Counted from the first letter of the stretch, positions 1-9,598 are shown. The stretch: 64,000 bases of DNA from Candidatus Villigracilis vicinus (GCA_016721315.1 JADKIL010000020.1:62001-126000), one strand, 5' to 3'. Numbers and translations are program-made. Notes: a model not told the origin generated them from the letters alone.

Positions 1-529
1 TTTCAAAGATGACTGCGTTGTGATAATACAAAGGCTCGACGAAATACATATCATGGCCAAGTGCGGTGACGAAGCCTTCAAATGCTTCAATGGCTTGCCC
101 TAACATTCTAAGTCCGCGTCGTACCTGACCCGGTGCCAGCCCTGCCTCACAAGCCTTTGTCTCCGCCTCAACATTTCGCCGCAGCGTCCCGAACTTGGTA
201 GGTGAGCCGTCCGGCATTTTGTCCACATCGTAACGCGGAGAATCCGGGTCGTTGAGAATGTAAAGCAGGACATGAATCTGCCCATTCATGGTGTCGGTCA
301 GATGGGCGTACAGGATCGGGTCTGGGAAATCCCCCTTGTGGTAGAGACGCATCTCCACATCTGTGGAACCGGTTGCATATCGGAACTGTAAAAGGTTGTA
401 TCCAGTTGCAGATGTCAACGGGGGAAGGGAATATTTTTCAAGCAGTTCTTGAGGAATATATTTCGCGTAGATCGCGCGCTTTTCAGGGTCGGGCAGTAAA
501 TTAATTCCACCTATGGTAGAGGGGGGCAC
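1..529 (-). CDS. Conserved hypothetical protein, C-terminus cut by the window edge
   Basis: An open frame of about 176 codons runs off the left edge. I start it at a GTG (529-527) because AGGAG lies six bases upstream, a good ribosome site; there is no ATG nearby. The N-terminus begins VPPSTIGGINLLPDPEK and the visible part is soluble, without signal peptide or membrane segment. It is rich in Asp, Tyr and Pro, with stretches such as LTDTMNGQIHVLLYILNDP and an Arg/Glu-rich helix near the cut end. I do not recognise the family. It lies 96 bases downstream of smpB on the same strand and could be co-transcribed with it. Confidence 0.7.
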   Translation of the reverse strand, partial: MPPSTIGGINLLPDPEKRAIYAKYIPQELLEKYSLPPLTSATGYNLLQFRYATGSTDVEMRLYHKGDFPDPILYAHLTDTMNGQIHVLLYILNDPDSPRYDVDKMPDGSPTKFGTLRRNVEAETKACEAGLAPGQVRRGLRMLGQAIEAFEGFVTALGHDMYFVEPLYYHNAVIFE

Positions 530-625
530 TTTGGTCTCCTTGTCGTTTCGTCAAATGGTCGTTTCGTCGCAACATCAGCCAGATTTGTTGACGAAGAGAC
601 TAAAAAAAACCATCAAACTACGCAA

Positions 626-1087
626 CTATCTCACTCTCATGGCACGTTCTTTATCTCGTGCTTCATCTCTTTTGGCGATCGTAGCACGTTTATCGTAGGC
701 TTTTTTGCCTTTGGCGAGGGCGATCTCGAGCTTGGCGCGTCCGTCTTTGAAGTAGACTTTTATCGGCACGATGGTCATGCCTTTAATGCGGACGTTGTTC
801 CACAGTTCGCGGATCTCTTTTTTATGCAGGAGCAGGCGGCGTTTGCGGCGGGGTTCATGGTTAAAGAATTTCCCAGCCTGTTCGTAGGGGGCAATATGTG
901 CCTCAAGCAGCCAGGCTTCCTTGCCGTTTTCCACGTCCACATAGGCTTCTTGAATGCTGATCTGCCCGGCGCGGATGGATTTGATCTCCGAGCCTTGCAG
1001 GGCAATACCTGCCTCGAATCGTTCGAGCAGGGTGTATTCAAAACCGGCTTTCCGGTTGGAGGCAATGATCTTATTATCGTCAGTCAC
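626..1087 (-). CDS. smpB: SsrA-binding protein SmpB
   Basis: SmpB binds tmRNA and delivers it to stalled ribosomes during trans-translation. The 153-residue length is typical. The family pattern is clear: N-terminal NRKAGFEYTLLERFEAGI, then LQGSEIKSIRAGQ, EAYV, the PYEQAG and HEPRRKRRLLLHKKEI segments of the OB-like core, and the basic C-terminal tail (KGKKAYDKRATIAKRD) that inserts into the ribosome. The start is GTG with no strong Shine-Dalgarno. It follows the MFS gene by 30 bases on the same strand. No tmRNA gene was seen in the window. Confidence 0.97.
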   Translation of the reverse strand: MTDDNKIIASNRKAGFEYTLLERFEAGIALQGSEIKSIRAGQISIQEAYVDVENGKEAWLLEAHIAPYEQAGKFFNHEPRRKRRLLLHKKEIRELWNNVRIKGMTIVPIKVYFKDGRAKLEIALAKGKKAYDKRATIAKRDEARDKERAMRVR

Positions 1088-1117
1088 GGTGTGATTTTAA
1101 CATGAATGCTGCGGGGA

Positions 1118-2371
1118 TCATCCCCATTTAAGCAGGAAGAGTCCGGCGAGAATACGGGCGATACCGAAGACGATCAGCGCGTTGATGAGACCGATGGCAT
1201 CTGCGGTGACAGGACCGATCAACGAACTGGCGAGGATGGCAAAATTAAACATGATAGTGTACCAAGCCAGATGAGAAGGACGGTCATCGGGGGGGATGTT
1301 TTCGAGCATATAGTTGGCATACGCGCCGTTGACCAATGCAAACAGAAAGCCGCCAAGGAATGAAAGCGCATAAAATTGCCAGACGTTCTGTGCAAATGCC
1401 AGCATCAGTGGATATGATGCCATGCCCGCAACACCCCACCCGGTTACACGTTTGTTGCCAAAACGGTTGACAATGCGCCCGAGTTGTGTGGAGGCAAGCA
1501 AGACTGAGAGGTAATAAAGCGCGGTTCCGTTGCCAAGATGGCTGTCGTTAAGGTTCAAAACTCGCACATTAAAGATCGGGTAGAGCGGGGAGGATAAATA
1601 ATGTGAGAAGTGAAAAATGAACATTGCCAGCAGAACGTGTTTAAATTTGGAATTCCACACATCCAGACGCAGGGCGGCGGTAAGGCTGCGGGGAGAAACG
1701 GATTGTGAGGCAGCAACAGGTATCGGCGCGGGCGGCGGCGCGGGGTTTTCATCCTGCAGGGGTTTGACGTGGTAAATGTGATAACTGCTCATCGCAGCGC
1801 CAAAAGCTCCGATGATAAATATGACCTGATAGCCGCCAGGGAATTCTGTATTTTTTAATATATACCCAGCAATCAGTGAGGTAAGCATGTATGCAATGGC
1901 GAAGGTAACATTGCGCGTACCTGCTACGCGTGCACGGTAGCGGTCAGGAACGGCTTCTGCAAAGAGGGCATTGAAACCAACTCCCAGGGGGGTGAGCGGA
2001 ATTGCCATTAGAAACGCCAGAACGATGAGCGCCCAAATCTGTCCTTGTTCGTTGAAGAACCAAGGTAAGGGAATCCAGAAGAAGTAGCCAATGCGAAAGA
2101 GCACGGATGACCAAAAGACGGCTTGCCCGGTGGGGCGTTTGCTGATCCAGTGACCGGCAGGGATGGCGAGGAAGAGATTGACCACGGCGGCGGCGGCGGT
2201 GAGCAGCCCGATCTGTAAACCGCTGGCACCGAGGCGCGTGGCGTACACATTCAAAAAATTAACAGCGGTACCGCTGACGACTCCGAACCAGGCGATATCT
2301 AAATAGAGGTTTGTAAAGTTGGAACGATATTTTTCAGGGATGTCGGATTGTTTAAACAGGTTGAAACGCAT
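1118..2371 (-). CDS. MFS transporter, 12 predicted membrane helices
   Basis: A 417-residue major facilitator superfamily protein of the inner membrane, probably an exporter of unknown substrate. Hydrophobic segments occur in two blocks of about six, separated by a Pro/Ala-rich cytoplasmic loop (PAPPPAPIPVAASQ) near residue 210. The loop after helix 2 has the sequence GHWISKRPTGQ, a degenerate form of the MFS motif A. I choose the ATG at 2371 over the GTG at 2386 because a perfect TATAAT lies exactly six bases upstream of that ATG, which fits a leaderless transcript. The gene may share a message with smpB downstream. Confidence 0.85.
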   Translation of the reverse strand: MRFNLFKQSDIPEKYRSNFTNLYLDIAWFGVVSGTAVNFLNVYATRLGASGLQIGLLTAAAAVVNLFLAIPAGHWISKRPTGQAVFWSSVLFRIGYFFWIPLPWFFNEQGQIWALIVLAFLMAIPLTPLGVGFNALFAEAVPDRYRARVAGTRNVTFAIAYMLTSLIAGYILKNTEFPGGYQVIFIIGAFGAAMSSYHIYHVKPLQDENPAPPPAPIPVAASQSVSPRSLTAALRLDVWNSKFKHVLLAMFIFHFSHYLSSPLYPIFNVRVLNLNDSHLGNGTALYYLSVLLASTQLGRIVNRFGNKRVTGWGVAGMASYPLMLAFAQNVWQFYALSFLGGFLFALVNGAYANYMLENIPPDDRPSHLAWYTIMFNFAILASSLIGPVTADAIGLINALIVFGIARILAGLFLLKWG

Positions 2372-2377
2372 AATAGA

Positions 2378-2383
2378 ATTATA
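2378..2383 (-). promoter_or_regulatory. -10 element of a leaderless promoter for the MFS gene
   Basis: TATAAT on the minus strand is followed by six bases and then the ATG at 2371. Transcription would start at or next to the A of the start codon. No convincing -35 is seen and there is no Shine-Dalgarno, which supports leaderless initiation. Confidence 0.5.
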
Positions 2384-2432
2384 CACATACTGGCAGCACT
2401 ATGTTTTTCTGGATTTGGTGTATTTTGCTTTA

Positions 2433-2473
2433 ATACAAGCGGGCTTGCTCATTAAGAGCAAGCCCGCTTGTAT
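2433..2473 (-). terminator. Strong hairpin, 18-bp perfect stem
   Basis: Arms at 2433-2450 and 2456-2473 are perfect inverted copies with a five-base loop (ATTAA). The hairpin follows the minus-strand redoxin gene and precedes the MFS promoter. No T-run follows on the minus strand, so it could be a U-less terminator or an mRNA end-stabilising structure. Confidence 0.6.
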
Positions 2474-2490
2474 ATCAAGACAAGTTATTT

Positions 2491-2742
2491 TTATGCGGGA
2501 ATGCCGAGTTTGTCGGCTAAAGCTCGATCTGAAGGTTCTGCCAGAAAGGACCCGTCTTCAAAAATGATGGTCGGGATGATGCGATTGCCATTATTCATCT
2601 GTTTGACGAGATCTGAGGCGTTTTCGTCCTGATCGACATCAATCCAGGTAAAGGGAATATTCTGGTTGAACAGGAATTGTTTTGAGCGGCGGCAATCAGG
2701 GCACCAATCTGCGCCATAGATAGTAAGTGTGGGTTGTATCAT
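2491..2742 (-). CDS. Glutaredoxin/mycoredoxin-like thiol-disulfide protein
   Basis: An 83-residue single-domain redoxin. The active site is WCPDCRRSK at about residues 12-20, near the end of the first beta strand (LTIYGADWCPDC). The thioredoxin-fold cis-proline is in NRIIPTIIFEDGS. The CPDC motif and length fit the glutaredoxin-like family found in actinobacteria and chloroflexi; the electron donor is unknown. It is closely similar in sequence to the N-terminal domain of the interrupted flavoprotein at 3661-4877. It is transcribed divergently from the SDR gene at 2890. Confidence 0.85.
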   Translation of the reverse strand: MIQPTLTIYGADWCPDCRRSKQFLFNQNIPFTWIDVDQDENASDLVKQMNNGNRIIPTIIFEDGSFLAEPSDRALADKLGIPA

Positions 2743-2889
2743 TTTTTCTCCAAGATGAATTTATTGAGTGTACAGTTTTCATGGTCGTTCTGTTAGTGCC
2801 ATTAATTACATTGGAAGGAGGAGCAAAATTACACAATTCAGCCGTTAAAATAAAGTAGACCAACTCTTGGTGTTTCAATGAGGTTAAAA

Positions 2890-3651
2890 ATGAGATTTGA
2901 AAATAAAGTGGCGTTAATCACGGGTGGTACTTCAGGGATCGGATTGGCCGTTGCGAGGTTGTTAATGCAGGAAGGCGCGCGGGTACTATTGATGGCGCGC
3001 GACAAGTTACGCGGAAAAGAAGCCGAAGAAATACTATCATCAGGTGGTGGGCAGGTAATCTTTATTCAAGGTGATGTGACCTCTGCGGAGGATTGCCAGC
3101 GCTGTGTAAAAAAGACCGTGGATGTTTTTGGAAGGTTGGATATTCTTTTTAATAATGCAGGCATCATTTATGTAAATAAAAACCTGGTGGATACTTCTGA
3201 GGAGGAGTGGGACGCCACAGTTGATTCGAATTTGAAGGGCACGTTCTTGATGTCGAAATATGCAATTCCATATATCGCAAAACGTGGCGGCGCCATTGTT
3301 AATAACGCGTCTATCTTTGGGCTGAATGGCGGCGGCGGGGTGGCGGCATATTGTGCCGCAAAAGGCGGGGTCATTAACCTGACGCGTGCCATGGCGATCG
3401 ACCATGCGCCTCAAAATATCCGTGTTAATTGCGTGTGCCCGGGTAGTGTTGATACACCTTTGTTGGAAAAAGAAATGGATGACCTGGGCGGGCGCGAGAC
3501 TCAGCGGCCAAGATTTGCGTCTCGGCACCCAATGAACCGCATCGCCACGCCTGAAGAGGTTGCCCATGCCGTTGTGTTTCTTGCATCAGATGACGCTTCC
3601 TTTATTACGGGCACTGCTTTATCCGTGGATGGCGGGCGAGCGGCATGGTGA
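2890..3651 (+). CDS. Short-chain dehydrogenase/reductase (SDR), glucose/3-oxoacyl reductase-like
   Basis: A classical SDR of 253 residues that should oxidise or reduce an alcohol/ketone with NAD(P). The nucleotide motif TGGTSGIG lies near residue 10, NNAG near 90, the catalytic Ser in NNASIFG and the YxxxK pair in YCAAK. The C-terminal ITGTALSVDGG motif is typical of the FabG/GDH subgroup. The ATG at 2890 is preferred over 2878 because AGGT sits five bases upstream. The substrate cannot be inferred. The region between the SDR and the redoxin (2743-2889) should hold both divergent promoters. Confidence 0.88.
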   Translation: MRFENKVALITGGTSGIGLAVARLLMQEGARVLLMARDKLRGKEAEEILSSGGGQVIFIQGDVTSAEDCQRCVKKTVDVFGRLDILFNNAGIIYVNKNLVDTSEEEWDATVDSNLKGTFLMSKYAIPYIAKRGGAIVNNASIFGLNGGGGVAAYCAAKGGVINLTRAMAIDHAPQNIRVNCVCPGSVDTPLLEKEMDDLGGRETQRPRFASRHPMNRIATPEEVAHAVVFLASDDASFITGTALSVDGGRAAW

Positions 3652-3660
3652 GAGAGAGGA

Positions 3661-4877
3661 TTATCCCTTTCGTAAAAATTCACGGATCGAGATGGACGCT
3701 GCCGCGCCTTCGCCGACTGCAGATGCCACCTGTTTGACGCTTCCATGACGGGCATCGCCAGCAGCAAAAATTCCGGGCACACTCGTTTCGAATGGCAGGG
3801 CATCCAAAGCATTGATGTGCTTCAGGTCGTGTCCGGTTAGGATAAAGCCGCTGTCATCGGTTCTTAAGTAACCTTTGATGAATTCTGTATTTGGTTGCTG
3901 ACCTATGAAAACAAATGCCGCAGCTGGTGCAGATCTTCGATTTTCCCCCGTCTTGATATCACGCGTCTTAATAGACTTTAGCTTGAGTCCTGACCATCGA
4001 AAAGATCCACCGCTGTGTTGTATCGAACCTGAACCTTTGATCCTGGTTGATTGACCTTTTCGATCGCGACCTGGCTGGCGGTCAATTTGTCGCCGCGAAC
4101 GAGCAAAGTTACTTGTTCTGCGAAGTTGGTTAAGTGCAAGCCTTCTTCCACAGCGGCATTGCCGCCGCCAATGACCACGATCTCGGTTGCGCCTTTATAG
4201 AACGGACCATCGCAGGTTGCGCAAAAATGAACCCCTGCGCCGATGTAATCTTCTTCGCCGGGAACATCGAGGCGGCGATACGAAGCGCCCGTGGCAAGCA
4301 GGATGGCGCGCGAGTGATAATGTTTTCCGTCCGAAGTGTAGACTTCGTGATAACCACCCTCTTGCTGTAGTTTTTCCACATCCACTGCCTGTAGAATTTC
4401 CACGCCGAAACGGCGGGCTTGTTGCGTTACCCGCTCGGAAAATTCCTGCCCACTGATGCCTTCAGGAAAGCCAGGAAATTGTCTAGCCCGACGGTGATGC
4501 CAGCCTGCCCGCCCAGACCTGAACGTTCGATCAGAAGCACATCCGCGCCTTCACGTGCGCCGTAAATGGCAGCAGTCAAACCAGCTGGTCCCGCCGATGA
4601 TGATGAGGTCGTAATAAGTCTTTTTGCTTCGGTTTTCAGCCCGAGCTTTTTGCCAACTCTGCATTGGTCGGCTCGACCAGGAATGAGCCGTCTTCAAAGA
4701 CGATGGTTGGGATGATGCGTTTGCCGTTGTTCTTTGGAGAACAAATTGTTCCGCTTCCTTGTCTTGTTCGATATCAATCCATTTGAAGGGGACGAATTGC
4801 TCTCCCAGAAATTTCTTCGAGCGGCGGCAGTCTGGGCACCAATACGCGCCATAAAGTGTGATTTTCGATTCGGTCAT
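3661..4877 (-). pseudogene. Glutaredoxin-like domain fused to thioredoxin reductase, multiple frameshifts
   Basis: Read across frames this is one gene of about 405 codons. Residues 1-83 are a redoxin (ITLYGAYWCPDCRRSKKF), then a short linker (KTEAKK) leads into a TrxB-type flavoprotein: DLIIIGG (FAD), GREADVLL-like second strand, FCATCDGPFYKG with the redox pair CATC, VVIGGGNAAVEE (NADPH), and the C-terminal GIFAAGDAR and GEGAAASISIREF. At least six indels are needed: near 4750, 4650, 4625, 4605, 4480 and 3990. Most are a missing base in a run of A or C. No stop separates the two domains, so this is a genuine fusion, probably intact in the cell. Expected role: NADPH-dependent reduction of its own redoxin and partner thiols. 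Confidence 0.75.
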
Positions 4878-4960
4878 GTGTCCTCCGGAAAGAATTAGTC
4901 TATGGCTTATGGCGTTTCGTAAAATGCTTTCATTACGTCACAGGTGAGGGGACATTTTTC

Positions 4961-5714
4961 CTATTTAGTCAGCCGTACATGTTGGTAATGTAAGGCATGT
5001 TTGTTTTTTAGAGAAGCAACAACTATACAGTCGAATTTTGGCAAAAGGGCGTTTGCCAAAATTTCTGCTTTTTCGAAAAGCTCCGGGGTGTCTGCCTGAT
5101 TGAGAAGGGCGATTTTTCGAGCATTGGCGGGGATATTTTTTAATCCACCATATGGGTGTCCAAGTACATTTTTTATGGCTTCCAGTGAAATCAGGTCGCC
5201 ATATTGCAAGCCGGATAAATTGGAATAAATCTCAGGGCGGTGAACCCACTTTGATGTGCAAGGCTGTCCTAAAGCGGATAGCCCGGCGGTAAACCACTAC
5301 AGTGTCTACAAAATCTGGTATGGGCGGTTCATGTTCTGCAGGGAGCTTTTAGGTGTCGTCTAGATCCGTCGGATTCGATCAAGAGTGGGGTGGAAAACCT
5401 ATCAGTGAGAGATACTATTTTATGGAGAGGCTCAATTCCAAGTCCTTCAACAGAGCGACTATTTTTCGGTCCTGAGATTAAGTGATACCTGGAATTGGCT
5501 CCGGCAAATGTATGTACCAACTTGAAAATCGTCCCAGTAGAAATGCTGATCAGCGTGCTTGGTTTGGTAGTATTCAGTGCGAGGTGGCAGTTACAACGAC
5601 AGGAAGAGTCGTATTCAGTGGCAATTTTGAATAGTGCAGTTGTTTTCCGCCAGAGCCGACAAAGGCGATGCGTGGAGTTTCACCAAGTGCAAAGAAGATC
5701 CTTAAATTTTCCAT
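4961..5714 (-). pseudogene. yqeC: YqeC-like selenium/molybdenum hydroxylase accessory protein, frameshifted
   Basis: Pieces in different frames match the YqeC family in order. The N-terminus has RIAFVGSGGK followed, after a missing A near 5660, by TTALFKIAT (P-loop). A middle part has LISGPKNSR, GIEPL and LLIESDGSRR. The C-terminus, from 5209, has ISLEAIKNVLGHPYGGLKNIP and ALLNQAD. At least two or three indels interrupt it. YqeC occurs with selenium-dependent molybdenum hydroxylases, which fits XdhC and the aldehyde oxidoreductase further along. ATG at 5714; the gene is divergent from the aldehyde dehydrogenase at 5792. The indels fit sequencing error, but loss of function cannot be excluded. 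Confidence 0.65.
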
Positions 5715-5754
5715 AATTTTATCTCAATATTGTACCTTTTGTTTCCAGTACAAT

Positions 5755-5763
5755 TGGTATAAT
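5755..5763 (+). promoter_or_regulatory. Extended -10 promoter for the aldehyde dehydrogenase pair
   Basis: TGGTATAAT gives a perfect -10 hexamer at 5758-5763 with the upstream TG of an extended -10. No good -35 is present, as expected for this class. The predicted start lies about 22 bases before the ATG at 5792, which carries AAGGA eight bases upstream. Confidence 0.65.
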
Positions 5764-5791
5764 ACATCCATGCCACAAAAAGGATGACAGT

Positions 5792-7211
5792 ATGGAATAT
5801 AAACTTCTGATCGACGGTCAATGGGTTGGGGGCGGTGCGCAGCTCGAAGTAAAGAATAAATACAACGGTGAGGTTGTTGGCGTTTTGCCACTGCACGAAG
5901 GAAGATCTGGATACGGCTCTGGCTGCTGCCGAACGTGCCGAAGATGTGATGACGGATATGCCCGCGCACAAACGTGCCAGCATTCTGTTACGAACCGCCG
6001 AACTCATGCGTGAACGAGCGGATGATCTCGCCAAAACAGTCGCGGCGGAAGCAGGCAAGGCGCTCAAATTTGCGCGTGCTGAAGTGGAACGCCGCTGGTG
6101 TTTTACAATTGCCGCTGAAGAAGCCAAGCGTATTCACGGCGAGACCATTCCGTTGGACGCTGTGCCCTCGGGAGATGGATATTTCGGTTATTGGACTCGC
6201 CGTCCTGTGGGTGTGATCGCCGCGATCAGCCCGTTCAATTTTCCCCTCAATCTGGTTGCTCATAAAGTGGCACCTGCCCTCGCTGCAGGAAATACCCTCG
6301 TGCTCAAGCCAGCGACCACTACTCCCTTGGCGGCTGTGAAGTTGTGTCAGATCTTGCTGGAAGCAGGTCTGCCTGCGGGCGCCATCAATCTTGTCGTCGG
6401 TTCAGGCGGGACGGTGGGCGAATGGCTCATCACCGATGAACGCGTGGACAAGATCACCTTCACTGGCAGCCCCGAGATCGGACGTCATATTTTGGCAGTG
6501 GCGGGAATCAAGAAAGTTACCCTCGAACTTGGAAATAATTCTCCTGTTGTAGTTGCCCCAGACGCGGACTTGGATTTTGTCGCCAAGCGTTGTGCGCTGG
6601 GCGCATTTTATAACTCGGGGCAGGTTTGTATTTCTGTGCAACGCATTTACAGCCAGAAACAGGTATTTGAACCCTTCTCAGAAAAATTCGTCAAAGCGAC
6701 TGAAGCGATGGTTGTCGGCGATCCATTGGATGAGCGTGTGGATGTTGGACCAATGATCGACTCAAAGGAAGTGGATCGCATTGAGAGCTGGGTCAAAGAG
6801 GCGCAAGGGTCTGGCGCAAGCGTGCTGACAGGCGGCAGGCGCGATGGAACGGTTTACTATCCAACCGTGCTTTCAAATGTTGACGCGGACATGAAAGTAG
6901 TAGCGGAAGAAACCTTCGGACCCGTCGCATCTGTCATTTCAAGTGATGATTTTGAATCTGCACTGCAACAGGCGAATGACTCGAAGTTTGGTTTACAGGT
7001 TGGCGTCTTTACGAATGATGTCAACCGCGTTTTCAAGGCGGTTAGAAAATTGAACTTCGGCGGCGTGATCGTCAACGACACGCCCAACTTCCGCGCTGAC
7101 CACATGCCCTACGGCGGCAATCGTCAAAGCGGACTTGGTCGCGAAGGCGTCAAATTTGCAATGGAAGATATGACCAACATTCAGTTGGTTGCGATTCGAT
7201 TGAATTCATAA
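5792..7211 (+). CDS. NAD(P)-dependent aldehyde dehydrogenase (one frameshift near the N-terminus)
   Basis: An ALDH-superfamily enzyme of about 473 residues that oxidises an aldehyde to the acid. The start MEYKLLIDGQWV is in one frame; an extra G around 5898-5904 shifts the rest into the frame that reads LDTALAAAERAED. After that the enzyme is complete: SPFNFPLNLVAHK (cofactor), TFTGSPEIG, the general base Glu in VTLELGNNSP and the catalytic Cys in NSGQVCISVQR. The motifs resemble the GapN/lactaldehyde dehydrogenase branch; the substrate is not certain. It is followed 29 bases later by a second, different ALDH, so the two are probably co-expressed. Confidence 0.88.
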
Positions 7212-7240
7212 TTCTCAAACCACCAAAGGAGAGATCGTTT

Positions 7241-8680
7241 ATGGAACACAAACTCTGGATCGACGGACAATGGCAGGACACGCAAGGCGGAAGCATGATG
7301 AAGATCGAAGACCCCACGACTGGAAAGATCATCGCAGAAGTGATCGACGCCAGCCGCGCCGATGTCGATCGCGCCGTGCAAGCCGCAAAGATCGCATTCT
7401 ATGATGGACGCTGGTCGAAGAAATCTCCCGGCGAACGCTCAAAGCTCATGTGGAAACTCGCTGACCTGATCGAAGCCAGATCCGAAGAGATCGCAAAACT
7501 CGAATCTGAAAACACAGGCAAGCCGTATGCATTCGTCAGCCTCGGCGGTGACATTCCCTTTGCCGTGGATAACTTGCGCTTCTTCGCAGGCGCGGCGCGT
7601 GACACCAGCGGCTCACATGCGGGCGAATTCATGCCGGGCTACACATCCATGTATCGCCGCGAACCTGTTGGCGTGGTCGGGCAGATTGCCCCGTGGAATT
7701 ACCCCTTCATGATGGCTGTCTGGAAGATCGGACCCGCCCTCGCGGCAGGTTGCACCATTGTGCTGAAACCCGCCCCAGGCACGCCTCTCACTACGCTTCT
7801 GCTTGCGGACCTCATCAAAGAATCTGGCATCCCCGACGGTGTAGTCAACATCATCACTGGCGGCAATGACACAGGTCAGGCACTGGTCGAGCATCCCGAT
7901 GTCCGCATGATCAGCCTGACAGGTTCCACAGGCACAGGCAAGAAGATCATGAAGACCGCAGCCGACACCTTGAAGCGTGTTCATCTTGAACTCGGCGGCA
8001 AGGCTCCGTTCATTGTCTTTGACGACGCAGATGTTGATTTGATCGCGGCGAAGGCATCCATTGCCGCCACCATGAACACAGGTCAGGACTGCACGGCTGC
8101 AACTCGTCTTTATGTCGCCAAGGGACGCACCAAGGAAATTCAGGAAGCCGTCGCCGAAGCGATGAAGGGCATCAAGATCGGCTTGCCCTTTGAAGACGGC
8201 GTGCAGATGGGTCCCTTGATCTCTGGCATTCAGCGCGAACGCGTGACGGGCTTTGTTGATCGTGCCAAGGCACAGGGCGCAAAGATCCTGACAGGCGGCG
8301 GCATTCCCAAGGCTTTCTCGGGCGGCTACTACTTTGAGCCTACCGTCATCACCAACGTTCAGCAGGATTGGGAGATCGTGCAGAACGAAGTCTTCGGGCC
8401 CGTCATCACAGTTCAGGAATTCGATGACGAAGCCGCAGCGACCCATTTGGCGAACGATATCCAATACGGACTCGCCGCCTCTGTCTTCACCAAAGATATC
8501 GGACGCGCCATGCGCCTCTCTTCCGCGCTGGAATTTGGTACCGTTTGGATCAACGATCATCTCCCCTTGACCTCTGAAACCCCGCACGGCGGTTTCAAAC
8601 AATCAGGCTTCGGCAAGGACTTGTCTGCCGAAGCGATCGGCGATTATCAGGTCACCAAGCACGTGATGATCGCACAGTAA
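7241..8680 (+). CDS. Aldehyde dehydrogenase, aminobutyraldehyde/betaine-aldehyde dehydrogenase-like
   Basis: A complete 479-residue ALDH. Motifs in order: APWNYPFMMAVWKIGPAL (substrate and cofactor), SLTGSTGTGKKI, catalytic base in HLELGGKAP, nucleophile in NTGQDCTAATR, and the C-terminal GGFKQSGFGKDLS. The GQDCTAATR form is typical of gamma-aminobutyraldehyde (YdcW/PuuC-like) enzymes. The ribosome site AAAGGAGAG lies upstream of the ATG. It is the second gene of a two-ALDH operon and ends just before a bidirectional terminator. The substrate is inferred from motif similarity only. Confidence 0.92.
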   Translation: MEHKLWIDGQWQDTQGGSMMKIEDPTTGKIIAEVIDASRADVDRAVQAAKIAFYDGRWSKKSPGERSKLMWKLADLIEARSEEIAKLESENTGKPYAFVSLGGDIPFAVDNLRFFAGAARDTSGSHAGEFMPGYTSMYRREPVGVVGQIAPWNYPFMMAVWKIGPALAAGCTIVLKPAPGTPLTTLLLADLIKESGIPDGVVNIITGGNDTGQALVEHPDVRMISLTGSTGTGKKIMKTAADTLKRVHLELGGKAPFIVFDDADVDLIAAKASIAATMNTGQDCTAATRLYVAKGRTKEIQEAVAEAMKGIKIGLPFEDGVQMGPLISGIQRERVTGFVDRAKAQGAKILTGGGIPKAFSGGYYFEPTVITNVQQDWEIVQNEVFGPVITVQEFDDEAAATHLANDIQYGLAASVFTKDIGRAMRLSSALEFGTVWINDHLPLTSETPHGGFKQSGFGKDLSAEAIGDYQVTKHVMIAQ

Positions 8681-8699
8681 AGTTTATATTTCAGGAATC

Positions 8700-8732
8700 A
8701 AAAAAGGGATGGTCGAAAGACCATCCCTTTTT
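8700..8732. terminator. Bidirectional intrinsic terminator
   Basis: A nine-base-pair stem (8706-8714 with 8719-8727) and GAAA tetraloop, flanked by A6 on the left and T5 on the right, serves the ALDH operon on the plus strand and modB on the minus strand. Confidence 0.9.
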
Positions 8733-9472
8733 CATTCTTCCTCTTTATCCAATTGCTTGGTGATCATCAATAAAATCACCGAAACCAAAATCAAAACAAC
8801 AGACAATGCCATTGCCACGCCGAGGTTGCGCTCGAAACCGATGTAAATGGCAATCGGCATGGTTTGGGTAACGCCTTCCAGATTTCCTGCAAACAAAATT
8901 GTCGCGCCAAATTCACCGAGCGCGCGCGTCCATGTCAGGATGGCTCCGCTGGCAAGGGCACGAATGGCAATGGGAATCATGATTTCATAAAAAAGCTGTA
9001 ACTGATTTGCCCCCTCCACATACGCGGACTCTTCAAGTTGCTTATCCACGTGCGCGAATCCGATCCGCGCCGAACGGATATACAAAGGTGCAGCGACAAA
9101 CAATTGCGCCATGATGACCGCGGTTGTTGTGAACGGAATGCTGAATCCGATTTCATTTAAAAACGCGCCAATCAATCCCCTACGCCCGAAAGCGATCAAT
9201 AGCGCGAGTCCTGCCACGGAAGGCGGCAGGACAATGGGCAAATCAAGGATCAACTCCAGCCATGCTTTGAATCTAAATTTCCAACGCGCCAAAAGATACG
9301 CCAGTGGCGTCCCCAATACAACTGTAATCAGTGTGGTGATGGAACTTGTGACCAGACTCAGTTTAAGCGCCTGAAACGCCTGCTTTGAAAGCGCGTTTGC
9401 AAAGAAATCGGGCGCAATGGAACGATACATCAACGCAATCAACGGCAATGCAAAGAAGGCGAGCAGAATCAA
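8732..9472 (-). CDS. modB: Molybdate/tungstate ABC transporter permease ModB
   Basis: The inner-membrane permease that passes molybdate (or tungstate) into the cell. It has about five to six hydrophobic segments, the conserved DLPIVLPPSVAGLALL region and the EAA-type cytoplasmic loop with EGANQLQLFYEIMIPIA and ARALGEFGATILFAG, all ModB hallmarks. The in-frame start is TTG at 9472, but the same frame stays hydrophobic upstream (KWIFLLPSL) to about 9520 with no ATG or GTG. An ATG at 9546 is in another frame. A start-proximal indel is therefore likely. No ModC ATPase gene is present in the window. Confidence 0.88.
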   Translation of the reverse strand: MILLAFFALPLIALMYRSIAPDFFANALSKQAFQALKLSLVTSSITTLITVVLGTPLAYLLARWKFRFKAWLELILDLPIVLPPSVAGLALLIAFGRRGLIGAFLNEIGFSIPFTTTAVIMAQLFVAAPLYIRSARIGFAHVDKQLEESAYVEGANQLQLFYEIMIPIAIRALASGAILTWTRALGEFGATILFAGNLEGVTQTMPIAIYIGFERNLGVAMALSVVLILVSVILLMITKQLDKEEE

Positions 9473-9553
9473 ACTGGGGAGAAGGAATATCCATTTGGAA
9501 GTTCCTTCTCCGAAAACTGACGGGAAAATTCTCGAAGTTTAGTCATACAATAT

Positions 9554-9582
9554 AAAAAGGTCGCGGAAAACTTCCCGCGACC
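9554..9582 (-). terminator. Intrinsic terminator/attenuator between modA and modB
   Basis: GGTCGCGG (9559-9566) pairs with CCGCGACC (9575-9582); on the minus strand the stem is followed by TTTTTATA. It sits after modA and before modB, so it could lower permease expression relative to the binding protein. Confidence 0.75.
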
Positions 9583-9598
9583 TTCATTTTACTAAAAA

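Noticed and set aside
7613..8602. A 329-codon frame on the minus strand opposite the second aldehyde dehydrogenase
   Set aside because: It is the shadow of a complete, conserved ALDH; its product has no recognisable motif and no ribosome site.
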